64,000 bases of DNA from Streptomyces diastatochromogenes (GTDB lineage: Bacteria > Actinomycetota > Actinomycetes > Streptomycetales > Streptomycetaceae). The notes under the pieces are model-generated. The model saw only the letters and a program-made list of their open reading frames with translations, made no database searches and was not told the origin of the DNA. A program made the translations under genes and the position numbers. Below, piece by piece: positions 16,340 to 25,667 of this stretch (the first letter of the stretch is position 1; every line of letters starts with the position of its first letter). Location: the NCBI RefSeq assembly GCF_002242805.1, contig NZ_MCGQ01000020.1, positions 275,184 through 339,183 of the forward strand, in the 5' to 3' direction.

Positions 16340-17008
16340 TCACACCGTGCGGGGAACCTGCCGGGCGCGGCCGCGGATGCGGAACGCGGTGACGATCTCC
16401 ACGACGCCGACGACCACCAGCCACCAGCCGCCGACCAGCGTCAGCACGGCGACCGACTCGAACGGCGAGTCGATCAGCACGATCCCGGCGATGAAGGTGA
16501 CGATCCCGAGGAAGATCTGCCAGCCCCGGGCGGGCATACGGCTGTCGGAGGCGGCGGCCAGGGTCTGGGTGATCCCGCGGATCACCCAGCCGATGCCGAT
16601 CCACAGGGCGAGCAGCAGGATCGACTGCATGGGCCCGCGGAAGCAGAACAGGCCCAGCACGATCGACAGGGCGCCGCTGATGAAGGCGAGCACCCGCAGC
16701 GAGGTCGTCTTGTGGGTGCCGAACGCGGCGACCAGCTGGAAGACGCCGCTGATCAGGAGGTAGACGCCGAACAGGACACCCGCGGCGAGCAGGGAGGGGC
16801 CCGGCCAGATCAGCACCAGGACGCCGAGGACCAGCGAGGCGATACCGGTGAGCAGCACAACCTGCCAGGCGGCCCGGGACAGCGCGTGCAGGGGGCCCTC
16901 GAAGGGCGGCTCGGGCTCGTGGTGTGCCTGCGGGCCCCCTCCCGCGTGGACGTTGCGATCGTCGTACTCGCGCCCCCAGGAGGGGTCACCGCTGGGTGCC
17001 TCGGTCAT
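16340..17008 (-). CDS. HdeD-family acid-resistance membrane protein
   Basis: A 222-residue integral membrane protein. After a polar N-terminus of about 45 residues come six hydrophobic segments in three pairs, including GILVLIWPGPS-like and GALSIVLGLFCFRGP repeats typical of the HdeD/DUF308 family. ATG 17008 (MTEAPSGDPSWG) was preferred over the start 36 bases earlier because the extension is unlike the family. HdeD proteins act in acid stress in enterics; the role in Streptomyces is not established. Confidence 0.82.
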   Translation of the reverse strand: MTEAPSGDPSWGREYDDRNVHAGGGPQAHHEPEPPFEGPLHALSRAAWQVVLLTGIASLVLGVLVLIWPGPSLLAAGVLFGVYLLISGVFQLVAAFGTHKTTSLRVLAFISGALSIVLGLFCFRGPMQSILLLALWIGIGWVIRGITQTLAAASDSRMPARGWQIFLGIVTFIAGIVLIDSPFESVAVLTLVGGWWLVVVGVVEIVTAFRIRGRARQVPRTV

Positions 17009-17244
17009 GCTCCATGCTTGGCCCGCCCGGACAGGCCCGGCCACCGGGGTGGGGCGTCCGGGTGAGCTGCGCGCCAGCGTGGGCTTTGTCCTTGGGGCGG
17101 GTCGTGGGGCTGAACGGCGGGGCTCGTGGGCGCGGCTCGCCGTCGGGGGCGGTCACCGGCTGAGCTGCCTGTCCGTGTGGGCTTCGCCGCTGGGGTGGGT
17201 CGCCCGACTGGGCCCCGCCGCTCGGGTCGGGTGCCGGCCCAGCC

Positions 17245-17838
17245 CTACTTCCCCGCAGCCTTCGCGGCCTTGGCCGCTGCCTTCATCTCCTGTTTGTGGG
17301 CGCGTACCTTGGCCAGCGACTCGGGGCCGGTGATGTCGGCGACGGAGCGGAAGGACTTCGCCTCGCCGTAGGCGCCGGCGGCCTCCCGCCACCCCGTGGG
17401 TGTGACGCCCAGCTGCTTGCCGAGCAGGGCGAGGAAGATCTGGGCCTTCTGCCGGCCGAACCCGGGCAGGTCCTGCAGCCGCCGCAGCAGCTCAGGCCCG
17501 TCCTCGACGCCCTTCCAGACCAGCTCGGCGTCTCCGTCGTAGTGCTCGACGAGGTACTGGCACAGCTGCTGGATCCGCTTGGCCATCGAGCCCGGGTAGC
17601 GGTGCACGGCGGGCTTCTCGGAGAGCAGCGCGGCGAAGGCCTCCGGGTCCATCACGGCGATCTCGTGCGCGTCCAGGTCCTCGGCGTCCATCCGCCCGGC
17701 GATGGTCGCGGGCCCCTTGAACGCCCACTCCATCGGAACCTGCTGGTCGAGCAGCATCCCGGTCAGCGCGGCGAGCGGACTGCGCCCGAGCAGCGCGTCG
17801 GCCTCGGGGTCCTGGGCGAGGTGCAGAGTGACGTCCAT
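17245..17838 (-). CDS. HhH-GPD-type base-excision DNA repair protein
   Basis: A 197-residue protein of the endonuclease III/AlkA-like HhH-GPD family in its short actinobacterial form. The helix-hairpin-helix is RLQDLPGFGRQKAQIFLALL near residue 120. The N-terminal part has PLAALTGMLLDQQVPMEWAF. It lacks the Fe-S cluster cysteines of Nth, and the C-terminus is a short Lys/Ala-rich tail. Glycosylase activity is inferred from fold only. Confidence 0.82.
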   Translation of the reverse strand: MDVTLHLAQDPEADALLGRSPLAALTGMLLDQQVPMEWAFKGPATIAGRMDAEDLDAHEIAVMDPEAFAALLSEKPAVHRYPGSMAKRIQQLCQYLVEHYDGDAELVWKGVEDGPELLRRLQDLPGFGRQKAQIFLALLGKQLGVTPTGWREAAGAYGEAKSFRSVADITGPESLAKVRAHKQEMKAAAKAAKAAGK

Positions 17839-17862
17839 GGGTCGATGATCGCGCCTGCGGCG

Positions 17863-18585
17863 TCAGGTCGCGCGCCAGTACCCCAGGGCATGTACCCGGG
17901 TCTTCGGCAGCCCCAGCTCCTTGCGCACGTACGAGGTCAGCGTGCGGGTGGTGGCCGTGTCGCAGGCGATCCAGACGTACGGGTCAGAGGTGCCGTCGAG
18001 TACGACGGGCAGCTCGGCGCGGACCCGCTCGGCGAGGTGGGCGCCCGCGTCGCGGCGGGGCACCTCGCGGATCTCGTGGCGGGCCGGGTCGGCGTGGCAG
18101 GGGAGGCCGTCCAGGGTGCCCTCGAACCAGATCGTCGCCGGGGCCGAACCCAGGGCGCCGAGCAGGGAGTTGATCGCGGGCAGCGAGGCCGGGTCACCGA
18201 CGGCGACGAGATGGGAGGGGGCGGGATCGGGCTGCTGGAACCCGGTGCCCTGGACGGTCGCCTCGATGGTGTCCCCGGGCCGGGCGGCCCGCGCCCAGTC
18301 ACTGGCGCACCCCTCGTGCAGCGCGAACTCCAGGCCGAAGGTGCCGGTCGCCGGATCCGGGTCGACCAGGGTGAAGGCCCGCTGGTGCGGGCGGCCGTCG
18401 TCGGAGAACCACAGCCGTATCCACATCGTGGGGTGGACGCCGGCAGCGGCGAGCAGCCCGCCGTCGGTCATCCACAGCCGCCGGTAGTGCGGGCTGACGT
18501 CCTCCGCCTCGGTGACCGCGCACACGAAGTCCTTGGCGCGCAGCAGCCGTAGGACCGCTCCCTCCCAGCCCCGCCCCTGACCCAT
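17863..18585 (-). CDS. Siderophore-interacting protein (ferric-siderophore reductase)
   Basis: A 240-residue FAD-binding ferric reductase of the ViuB/SIP family. The FAD-binding barrel is about residues 15-130 (MWIRLWFSDDGRPHQRAFTL) and the SIP domain runs to the end, with the typical closing ALGYWR. It frees iron from imported siderophores in the cytoplasm. ATG 18585 has GGAG five bases upstream; the longer frame is antisense to the next gene. A near-perfect iron box lies 41 bases upstream in the divergent promoter, so repression by DmdR1/IdeR under iron is expected. Confidence 0.9.
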   Translation of the reverse strand: MGQGRGWEGAVLRLLRAKDFVCAVTEAEDVSPHYRRLWMTDGGLLAAAGVHPTMWIRLWFSDDGRPHQRAFTLVDPDPATGTFGLEFALHEGCASDWARAARPGDTIEATVQGTGFQQPDPAPSHLVAVGDPASLPAINSLLGALGSAPATIWFEGTLDGLPCHADPARHEIREVPRRDAGAHLAERVRAELPVVLDGTSDPYVWIACDTATTRTLTSYVRKELGLPKTRVHALGYWRAT

Positions 18586-18625
18586 CGCGTCTCCACCCCT
18601 CGCGTACGATTCCTGCACGATCGAC

Positions 18626-18644
18626 TTAGGCAAGGCTAACCTAA
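18626..18644. promoter_or_regulatory. Iron box (DmdR1/IdeR operator)
   Basis: TTAGGCAAGGCTAACCTAA is a 19-base interrupted palindrome that differs little from the actinobacterial iron box TTAGGTTAGGCTAACCTAA. It lies between the divergent SIP and penicillin-acylase genes and can control both. Confidence 0.88.
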
Positions 18645-18663
18645 AATGAAGGGGTGTCCCAGG

Positions 18664-20778
18664 GTGACCACCGAGACCTACCGCGACGCCTGGGGCATCC
18701 CCCACCTGCGCGCCGCCGGCGCCCGCGAACTCGCCCACGCCCAGGGCCGCGTCACCGCCCTGGACCGTGCCTGGCAGGTGGAGGTCGAGCGGCACCGCTC
18801 CCAGGGCACCTCGGCAGCCTTCCTCGGCGCGAGCGCCCTCCCCTGGGACGTCTTCGCCCGGCGCGCCCGCCTCGACGACACCGCGAGACGCTGCTTCACC
18901 GCGCTGGAGAGACGGGACCCGGAGACGGCGGACTGGGTCCGGGCGTACGTGGACGGCGTCAACGAGGGCCTGCCGGAAGGAGCCCGCCGCGCCCCCGAGT
19001 TCACCCGGACCGGCCTCACCCCCACCCCCTGGCAGCCGTGGACCCCGCTCGGCATCTGGCTCGCCACGCACATCCTGTTCGCGGGCTTCCCGGCCAAGCT
19101 GTGGCGTGAGGAGGCGATACGGCACCTCGGCCCGGAAGCGGTCGGCCTGTTCGCCACCGACGGCCCCGGCACGGCGGGCAGCAACGGCTGGCTCCTCGCA
19201 GGCGACCGGACGGTCACCGGCCTGCCCCTCCTGGCCGGCGACCCGCACCGCTTCATCGAGGCCCCCGGCGTCTACCAGCAGATCCGCCTCTCCTGCCCCG
19301 AGTTCGACGTCGTCGGCCTGGCCGTCCCGGGTGTCCCCGGCATCGCCCACTTCGGCCACACCGGCACGGTCGCCTGGTCCATCACCAACGCCATGGCCGA
19401 CTACCAGGACCTCTACCGCGAACGCCTCCGCCGCACGGGCGCGGGCGTGGAGGCCCTGGGCCCCGACGGCACCTGGCACCGCGCCCATCGACACACGGAG
19501 ACCGTGCGGATCGCGGGGGAGGACCCGCTGGAGATCGAGGTCATCGAGACGGACCGGGGCCCGGTGATCGCCGGCGGCCCGGAGGGCCTGGACTCAACGG
19601 AACCGAGGCGAGCCACCGAAGGCGGAGCCGAGGAGGCCCTGGCCCTCCGTTACCCACCCCGCGTCACAGAGGACCTCGGCTTCAGCACCCTCCTCCCCCT
19701 CCTCAGGGCCCGCCGGGTCGAGGACATCGACCACGCCTTCGACACCTGGGCCGAGCCCGTCAACGTCGTACAGGCAGCCGACACCGAGGGCGCCACCCTG
19801 CACCGAGTCGCAGGCCGCGTACCCGTACGGCCGGAGGCCAACCGCACCCGCCTGGTACCCGCCTGGCACCCCGGCCACGAGTGGCAGGGCTGGCACGAGA
19901 TGCCCCGCGCCGACCTGACCGACAGCATCGCGGTGATGGCCAACCAGCGCGGCCCGGCCACCCCCCTCGGCACCGAGTTCGCCCCACCGCACCGCGCCGA
20001 CCGCATCCGCACCCTCCTCGACGAGCGCCGCACCTGGTCCGCCGCCGAACTGCCCGCGATCCACATGGACACCCACCTCGCCTCCGCCGCGCCCCTCCTG
20101 GACCACCTGGCCAAGCTCGACGACCTCAGCCCCGAGGCCGCCCGGCTCAGGGACCGCCTCCTGGCCTGGAACCGCCGCATGGACGCGGACAGCGCCGACG
20201 CGGCGACGTACGCGGCGGTGCGCGGCGCGGTCGTACGGCACCTCGCCGCGCACCCGGCGTTCGCCGCGCTGACCGAAGCACCCGCCTACCCGGAGGTCCT
20301 GCTCCCCTGGCTGGCCCTCGTTCCGCGCATCGGCTTCGCCCTCGAACACCTGCTGAGCGCCGAGGAGTTGTACGGCATCGACCGGCCCGCCGCCGTACGC
20401 GCCGCCGTCGAGGAGGTCGCCGCCGGGGCGCCGGCGGGCCCGTGGGGCGACACCCACCGCCTCGCTCCCTGGCGGGCGCTGCCCGACGAGTCGTACGACG
20501 AACCGGGCCTGTCCGGCGACCACGACTGCGTGCTGTGCACCTCCGCCGTGCCCGGCCTGACCGACCTCGCCGCGCGCGGCCCGGCGGCCCGTTACGTCTG
20601 GGACCTGGCCCGCCGTGAGGACAGCCGCTGGGTGGTGCCCTTCGGCGCGTCCGGGATCCCCGGCTCACCGCACCACCGTGACCAACTCCCCCTGTGGCTC
20701 AGGGGAGAACTCGTTCCCGTCGTCACCGACTGGGACCGCCTGGAGAAGGAGACCGATGACCGACCCGCACGTCCATGA
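18664..20778 (+). CDS. Penicillin acylase-family Ntn hydrolase, iron-box regulated
   Basis: A 704-residue member of the penicillin acylase/acyl-homoserine-lactone acylase family, made as one chain and cut before a nucleophile. The nucleophile is Ser173 in AGSNGWLLAGDR, after a spacer. FVxR-type and AWSITNAMADYQDLY segments of the beta subunit are present. There is no signal peptide, so the enzyme appears cytoplasmic, unlike PvdQ. GTG 18664 is preferred because GAAGGGG lies nine bases before it; ATG 18646 is possible but directly follows the iron box. It is divergent from an iron reductase and overlaps a siderophore-type acetyltransferase gene, so it may trim an acyl group from a siderophore or its precursor. 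Confidence 0.85.
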   Translation: MTTETYRDAWGIPHLRAAGARELAHAQGRVTALDRAWQVEVERHRSQGTSAAFLGASALPWDVFARRARLDDTARRCFTALERRDPETADWVRAYVDGVNEGLPEGARRAPEFTRTGLTPTPWQPWTPLGIWLATHILFAGFPAKLWREEAIRHLGPEAVGLFATDGPGTAGSNGWLLAGDRTVTGLPLLAGDPHRFIEAPGVYQQIRLSCPEFDVVGLAVPGVPGIAHFGHTGTVAWSITNAMADYQDLYRERLRRTGAGVEALGPDGTWHRAHRHTETVRIAGEDPLEIEVIETDRGPVIAGGPEGLDSTEPRRATEGGAEEALALRYPPRVTEDLGFSTLLPLLRARRVEDIDHAFDTWAEPVNVVQAADTEGATLHRVAGRVPVRPEANRTRLVPAWHPGHEWQGWHEMPRADLTDSIAVMANQRGPATPLGTEFAPPHRADRIRTLLDERRTWSAAELPAIHMDTHLASAAPLLDHLAKLDDLSPEAARLRDRLLAWNRRMDADSADAATYAAVRGAVVRHLAAHPAFAALTEAPAYPEVLLPWLALVPRIGFALEHLLSAEELYGIDRPAAVRAAVEEVAAGAPAGPWGDTHRLAPWRALPDESYDEPGLSGDHDCVLCTSAVPGLTDLAARGPAARYVWDLARREDSRWVVPFGASGIPGSPHHRDQLPLWLRGELVPVVTDWDRLEKETDDRPARP

Positions 20779-21358
20779 ACAGGTGATCGACGGCTACGGC
20801 ACCGTCCGCATCCGCCCCCTCGACCCGGCGGCCGACGCGGAGGTGGTGCACGCCTGGGTGAGCGACGAACGGGCCGCGTTCTGGGGCATGACCGGCCTCA
20901 CCCGGACTCAAGTCGCCGAGATCTACGCCCATATGGCCGGCCTCGACACCCACCACGCCCACCTCGTCACCAAGGACGGCGAACCGGCCGCCCTGCTCCA
21001 GACCTACGAGCCCGGGGCCGACCGGGTCGGCGAGTGCTACGAGGTCCGCCCCGGCGACATCGGCGTCCACCTCCTCCTCGCGCCCGCCGCGGCGGGCGGC
21101 CCGCGCCCCGGCTGGACCGAGGCCCTGCTGACGGCGATGACGTCGTACGTCCTGCTGGCCCTGGACCGCCGCCGGGTCGTGGTCGACCCGGACGTGCGCA
21201 ACACCAAGGCGATCGCCCGCTTCGAACGCCAGGGATTCAGGACCGGCCCCGAGGTGGTCCTCCCCGAGGTCGACATCCCGGACGTGTACCTGCCCGAGAA
21301 GCGTGCCCAACTGGCCTTTCTGGACCGGGAGGTAGCCTTCCCGGGTGACCACGCCTGA
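20756..21358 (+). CDS. GNAT acetyltransferase of the siderophore (IucB/MbtK-like) type
   Basis: A 200-residue acyltransferase. It fits the Acetyltransf_8 pattern: IRPLDPAADAEVVHAWVSDE, then AAFWGMTGLTRTQVAEIYAHM, and the late RVVVDPDVRNTKAIARFERQ acyl-CoA-binding loop. Members acetylate hydroxylamines or lysines during siderophore synthesis. ATG 20756 is preceded by AAGGAG and overlaps the end of the acylase gene by 23 bases, so the two are coupled. No siderophore synthetase is encoded in the window. Confidence 0.82.
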   Translation: MTDPHVHEQVIDGYGTVRIRPLDPAADAEVVHAWVSDERAAFWGMTGLTRTQVAEIYAHMAGLDTHHAHLVTKDGEPAALLQTYEPGADRVGECYEVRPGDIGVHLLLAPAAAGGPRPGWTEALLTAMTSYVLLALDRRRVVVDPDVRNTKAIARFERQGFRTGPEVVLPEVDIPDVYLPEKRAQLAFLDREVAFPGDHA

Positions 21359-21821
21359 GGAGCTGATCGCCCACTACGACCTGGAGCCGATCCCCCGCGA
21401 GGGCGGCCTGTTCCGGCGCACCTGGGCCGGGCCCGAACGCCCGGACGGCCGCCCCGAGGGCTCCGCCATAGTGGCCCTGCTCACCGCGGACGACTTCTGC
21501 GCCCTGCACCGCCTCCCCAGCGACGAGATCTGGCACTTCTACCTGGGCGACCCGCTCCACCTGCTGCTCCTCGCCCCCGACGGCACGACCCGCACCACCG
21601 TCCTGGGACCCGACCTGCGGGCCGGCCAGCACCTCCAGCTCACCGTGCCCGCCCGCACCTGGATGGGCGCCCGGGTGACCCCCGGCGGCGCCTGGGCCTT
21701 CTTCGGCTGCACGATGGCCCCCGGATTCACCTACGAGGGCTACGAACACGGCGACCCGGGGGACCTCACGGCGCGTTACCCGGCGGAGGCCGCCCGGATC
21801 GCGGAACTGTGCCGCCCATGA
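21345..21821 (+). CDS. Cupin_5 (DUF985) family protein
   Basis: A 158-residue cupin. Family marks are YDLEPIPREGGLFRRTW, FCALHRLPSDEIWHFYLGDP and a late FGCTMAPGFTYEGYE. The single beta barrel may bind metal through the His/Glu residues near residue 60. The start is GTG 21345, overlapping the preceding stop, so it belongs to the same operon. Function of the family is unknown. Confidence 0.85.
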   Translation: MTTPEELIAHYDLEPIPREGGLFRRTWAGPERPDGRPEGSAIVALLTADDFCALHRLPSDEIWHFYLGDPLHLLLLAPDGTTRTTVLGPDLRAGQHLQLTVPARTWMGARVTPGGAWAFFGCTMAPGFTYEGYEHGDPGDLTARYPAEAARIAELCRP

Positions 21822-22579
21822 CCCTCCTCGACGGACAGACCGCCCTGGTGACCGGCGCGGGCGGCGGCATCGGCTCCGCCATCGCCCTGCGCTTCGCCGA
21901 GGAGGGCGCAGCGGTGGCCCTCCACTGCCGTACGGCGGTGGAGGCGGCCGGTGAAGTAGCCGCCCGCATCCGGGAGCTGGGCGGTGAGGCGGTCGTCCTG
22001 CGGGCGGACCTGACGGACGAGGAGGCGTGCCACCGGCTGGTCCGCGAGACGACCGACTGGTCCGGCGGCCGCCTCACGGCCCTCGTCAACAACGCGGCCG
22101 TCCAGCCCGTCCAGGCGCTGGCCGGGATGACGGCGGCCGAGTGGCGCACGGTCGTCGACACCAACCTCACCAGCGTCTTCGCCTGCACCCAGGCCGCCGC
22201 GGCCCACCTGCGCGAGCACGGCGGCGGCACCATCACCCACATCGCCTCCATCGAGGCCGACCGGCCCGCCCCCGGCCACGCCCACTACAGCGCCGCCAAG
22301 GCCGCCGTCGTCATGCACGCGCGCGCGGCCGCCCTGGAGTACGGCCCCCTCGGCATCCGGGTCAACTCGGTCTCGCCGGGCCTCATCGACCGGGAGGGCC
22401 TGGCCCAGGCCTGGCCGGACGGCGTGCGCCGCTGGCTCGACGCCGTTCCCACCGGGCGGCTGGGCCGGGCGCGGGACGTGGCCGACGCCTGTGTGTTCCT
22501 CGCCTCGCCCCTCGCCTCCTGGATCACGGGCCATGATCTGGTGGTGGACGGCGGGGTGTCGGCCCGGCCGACGTGGTGA
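21818..22579 (+). CDS. SDR-family oxidoreductase
   Basis: A 253-residue classical short-chain dehydrogenase. The cofactor loop is TGAGGGIGS, the NNAAV motif follows, and the catalytic Ser and YSAAK lie in IASIEADRPAPGHAHYSAAK. ATG 21818 overlaps the cupin stop as ATGA. It probably reduces a carbonyl with NAD(P)H. It is the last gene of the iron-boxed operon, but the substrate is not evident. Confidence 0.88.
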   Translation: MTLLDGQTALVTGAGGGIGSAIALRFAEEGAAVALHCRTAVEAAGEVAARIRELGGEAVVLRADLTDEEACHRLVRETTDWSGGRLTALVNNAAVQPVQALAGMTAAEWRTVVDTNLTSVFACTQAAAAHLREHGGGTITHIASIEADRPAPGHAHYSAAKAAVVMHARAAALEYGPLGIRVNSVSPGLIDREGLAQAWPDGVRRWLDAVPTGRLGRARDVADACVFLASPLASWITGHDLVVDGGVSARPTW

Positions 22580-22636
22580 GCGCGGCGGCCGATCCATCCG
22601 TACGTACACAGAAGGCCAGTGGGACGGAGGGGTGAG

Positions 22637-24430
22637 GTGCGCGACGAACACCGGTGGCTGCGACGGCTGACCGTCCTCGGCGCGGGCCTGCTCCTGCTCC
22701 TCCTCGGCACGACCGCCCCCGCCTCGGCCCACGCGGCCCTGCGCCAGACGGACCCCGCCGACGGAACCGTCCTCAGGACGGCGCCGCGCCAAGTGACCCT
22801 GACCTTCACGGAGTCGGTCGGCCTGCTCACCGACTCCCTGCGTGTCTACGACCCCGGGAACCGACGCCTCCGCACCGGCGAGGCGGACCACGCCGCCGGC
22901 CGTTCGGACACCGTCCGGGTCCGCCTGCCCGCCAAGCTGGGCACCGGCACGTACACGGTGGCCTGGCGGGTGGTGTCGGCGGACAGCCACCCGGTGTCCG
23001 GCGCGCTCACCTTCTCGGTCGGCAAACGCACGGCGACGGCGACGAGCGTGCTCCCGGACCGTGCCGAGAACCGGGCGACGACCAGCCTCTACAACATCGC
23101 GCGCTACCTCGCCTACCTGGCCGTGGCGCTGCTGCTGGGCCCGGCGGCGTTCGTGGCGTACTGCCGCCCGCCGCGGCCGGCCCACCTGCGCACACCGGTG
23201 GTGGCCGCCTGGGGCACCCTGTTCGCCTCGACGATCGCCCTCTTCCTCCTGCGGGCCCCGTACGAGGAGGGCACCGCCCCGACGACGGCGTTCGCCCTCT
23301 CCGCCCTCTCCCGTACGACGACGACCCGCCCCGGCGAACTCCTCCTCACCCGCCTGGCCCTGCTGCTCCTGGCCGGCGCCTGCGCACTGGCCCTGCGGAG
23401 ATGGCGCCGCAGGATCCCCCGCCGGGCCGCCCTGGCGACCGCCGCGATCCTCTCCGTCGCCCTCGCCCTGACCTGGGCGGCCTCGGAGCACGCCTCGGCG
23501 GGCCTCCAGGTACCCGTGGCGATCACCTCCGCCACGCTCCACCTGCTGGCGATGGCGGCCTGGCTGGGCGGGCTGACCGCCCTGCTGCTGACCCTGCGCC
23601 GCACCGCACCGGACCCGGCCGCGCTGCCGGCCCGGACCGTCACCCGCTTCTCCCGGCTGGCCTTCGCCTCGGTGGCGGTCCTGGTGGTGACCGGCGTCTA
23701 CCAGTCCTGGCGGGGCCTCGGCTCCTGGCAGGCGCTCACCGACACGACGTACGGCCGCATCCTGCTGGCGAAGCTGGCGGCGGTCACCCTGCTGCTCGCG
23801 GCCGCGTCCCGCTCCCGCCGCTGGACGACCCGCCTGGCGAGCCTGCCCACGGCACGGGAACGGGACCGGGACCGTGTTCCGGAGCCCGCCGGAGGCCCCC
23901 CGCTCCCTCCGGAGCCGGCCCCTTCACCCGCTCCCTCCCCTGACGCTCACCACCTGCGCCGCTGGGTGCTGGCCGAGATGGGCGTGGGCATCGTGGTGCT
24001 CGTCCTGACGACCCTCCTGACGAGCACGCTGCCGGGCCGGGCGGCGGCCGAGGCGGCGGAGTCGGGCACGGCGACGACCGGCATCCAGGCGGCCTCGGTC
24101 ACCACGATCCCCTTCGACGTCGGCACCCCCGGCGGACACGGCAAGGTACAGATCACCCTGGACGCCGGCCGGGTCGGCACGAACTCCGTCCAGGCGGTGG
24201 TCTACGGTCCCGACGGCGGCCTGTCCGCGGTCCCCGAACTGCGCATCACCTTCACTCTCCCCGCCCAGCGGATCGGCCCGCTGGACACCAAGGTCACCGA
24301 CCGGGGCGGGTACTGGGCCGCGGACGCCTTCAACGTGCCGATCCCGGGCACATGGACGATGAAGGTGACGGTACGGGTGTCGGAGGTGGACCAGGTGACG
24401 GTGGCGAAGACCGTGCGGGTGGTGCGCTAG
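22637..24430 (+). CDS. CopC-CopD fusion, copper resistance/uptake protein
   Basis: A 597-residue two-domain copper protein. A signal peptide ends ASAHAAL, leaving the copper-binding N-terminal histidine. The CopC domain follows (about residues 32-125), with the DSHPVSGALTF motif. A CopD membrane domain of about eight helices covers about 150-430, with a Pro-rich linker near 410, one more helix and a C-terminal extracellular domain of about 120 residues. It is thought to bind copper outside and move it across the membrane. GTG 22637 has GGAGG six bases ahead. Comparable to YcnJ-type proteins. Confidence 0.85.
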   Translation: MRDEHRWLRRLTVLGAGLLLLLLGTTAPASAHAALRQTDPADGTVLRTAPRQVTLTFTESVGLLTDSLRVYDPGNRRLRTGEADHAAGRSDTVRVRLPAKLGTGTYTVAWRVVSADSHPVSGALTFSVGKRTATATSVLPDRAENRATTSLYNIARYLAYLAVALLLGPAAFVAYCRPPRPAHLRTPVVAAWGTLFASTIALFLLRAPYEEGTAPTTAFALSALSRTTTTRPGELLLTRLALLLLAGACALALRRWRRRIPRRAALATAAILSVALALTWAASEHASAGLQVPVAITSATLHLLAMAAWLGGLTALLLTLRRTAPDPAALPARTVTRFSRLAFASVAVLVVTGVYQSWRGLGSWQALTDTTYGRILLAKLAAVTLLLAAASRSRRWTTRLASLPTARERDRDRVPEPAGGPPLPPEPAPSPAPSPDAHHLRRWVLAEMGVGIVVLVLTTLLTSTLPGRAAAEAAESGTATTGIQAASVTTIPFDVGTPGGHGKVQITLDAGRVGTNSVQAVVYGPDGGLSAVPELRITFTLPAQRIGPLDTKVTDRGGYWAADAFNVPIPGTWTMKVTVRVSEVDQVTVAKTVRVVR

Positions 24431-24432
24431 CG

Positions 24433-25050
24433 GTGGTGACCGAGCGTGTGCTGATCGAGGGCGTGGAGTTCGCCGCCGCCCTGACGGTCCGGTCGTCCGG
24501 TGTCGGGCTGCTGGCCCTGCACGGCAGCAAGGAGGGCGGCACGGCGGAACTGGCCCACGAGGTGGCGGCCCGCACGGGCGCCAGCTGCCTCGTCTTCACC
24601 CAGCCCGCCGGCGACCCGGTGCACATCCCCTCGCACCGCATGTCCGTGCCCACCTGCGGGGCCCTGCGGCGGTTCCTGGCCCATGTGTCCCTGACGGTCT
24701 CCCTGCACGGCCACCTGAGGCCCGAGGCCCCCCGCTCGATCTTCCTGGGCGGCCGCAACCGCGCGGCGGCCGGCACCCTGGCCCACAGCCTCACCCTCCT
24801 CGCCCCGGACTTCGAGACCGTCGCCGACCTGGACCGCATCCCGACCGGCCTGCGCGGCCTCGGCCCCCGCAACCCGGTGAACCTGACCCCGGCCGGCGGG
24901 GTCCAGATCGAACTCCCCCTGAGCGCCCGGACCCAGGGCCCTCAGAAGACCTTCGGAGCCCCGGACACCCCACCCCCGACGGTGACGACCGCACTCACGG
25001 CCGGGGTCCGGCAGCTGATGGAGTCGTCGCTCGGGTTCCGCGACTGCTGA
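24433..25050 (+). CDS. Poly-gamma-glutamate hydrolase-like protein
   Basis: A 205-residue protein of the PF05908-like family of zinc-dependent poly-gamma-glutamate hydrolases known from phages and Bacillus. Candidate metal ligands lie in LALHGSKEGGTAELAHEV, VHIPSHRMSV and VSLHGHLRPE. The start is GTG 24433, two bases after the preceding stop; GTG 24436 is equally possible. No signal peptide is visible, so the target may be intracellular or the domain repurposed. Confidence 0.7.
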   Translation: MVTERVLIEGVEFAAALTVRSSGVGLLALHGSKEGGTAELAHEVAARTGASCLVFTQPAGDPVHIPSHRMSVPTCGALRRFLAHVSLTVSLHGHLRPEAPRSIFLGGRNRAAAGTLAHSLTLLAPDFETVADLDRIPTGLRGLGPRNPVNLTPAGGVQIELPLSARTQGPQKTFGAPDTPPPTVTTALTAGVRQLMESSLGFRDC

Positions 25051-25070
25051 CCGGGACCGCCCTGCGGCGA

Positions 25071-25667
25071 TCAGTCGCCGGAGAAGATCTCCCGCACTTC
25101 CCGGATCGCGTAGTGGACGAGCACGTATCCGGCGGCCGGGTCGGCCCACCACCAGCCGAACGCGGTGTTCAGGACCAGGCCGAGCAGGACCGCCGCGGCG
25201 AGCAGGCCGTCGATCAGCGTCACCCGGCCCTCGGTGGACAGCACCGGGTTGCCGAGGGCCGCCCCGGTGCGGGCCTTGCCGAACGCCAGGGCGAACATCA
25301 CGGCAGCGGTGACCGCTGTCCAGCCGATGCCCAGCGGCGAGGTCCGCGGGTGGAAGCCGGTGGCCAGCACCCACGTGGACTGCACCAGCAGGTACACCGC
25401 CAGTGCGGCGAAGCCGACGCCGATCAGCCGCAGCGCACGGCGCCGGCGGGCCTCGCCGGTGCCGGACAGCTCCCAGACCACCACGGTCGAGGCACCGATC
25501 TCGATCAGGGAGTCCAATCCGAATCCGGCGAGCGCGACCGAGCGGGCCGACACGGCCGCCACCGCGAGAACCACGATGCCGATCACGTTCCAGCCCAGCG
25601 TCACGTACTCCAGGGCGAAGCCCCGGCGAAGCAGAACTCCGTGGGTGGTGCTGTCCAGGGTGGTCAC
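25071..25667 (-). CDS. Cation diffusion facilitator-like membrane protein (short)
   Basis: A 198-residue membrane protein with five or six helices. The metal-site motif of CDF transporters appears as GFGLDSLIEIGAS in helix 2, and DPAAGYVLVHYAIREVREIF matches the last helices, but the C-terminal cytoplasmic domain is missing. The start GTG 25667 overlaps the stop of the pobA-like gene as GTGA. It is the last gene of the minus-strand unit that begins with the CarB-like gene. Possibly an efflux pump for Zn or Mn, or for a cluster product. Confidence 0.75.
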   Translation of the reverse strand: MTTLDSTTHGVLLRRGFALEYVTLGWNVIGIVVLAVAAVSARSVALAGFGLDSLIEIGASTVVVWELSGTGEARRRRALRLIGVGFAALAVYLLVQSTWVLATGFHPRTSPLGIGWTAVTAAVMFALAFGKARTGAALGNPVLSTEGRVTLIDGLLAAAVLLGLVLNTAFGWWWADPAAGYVLVHYAIREVREIFSGD

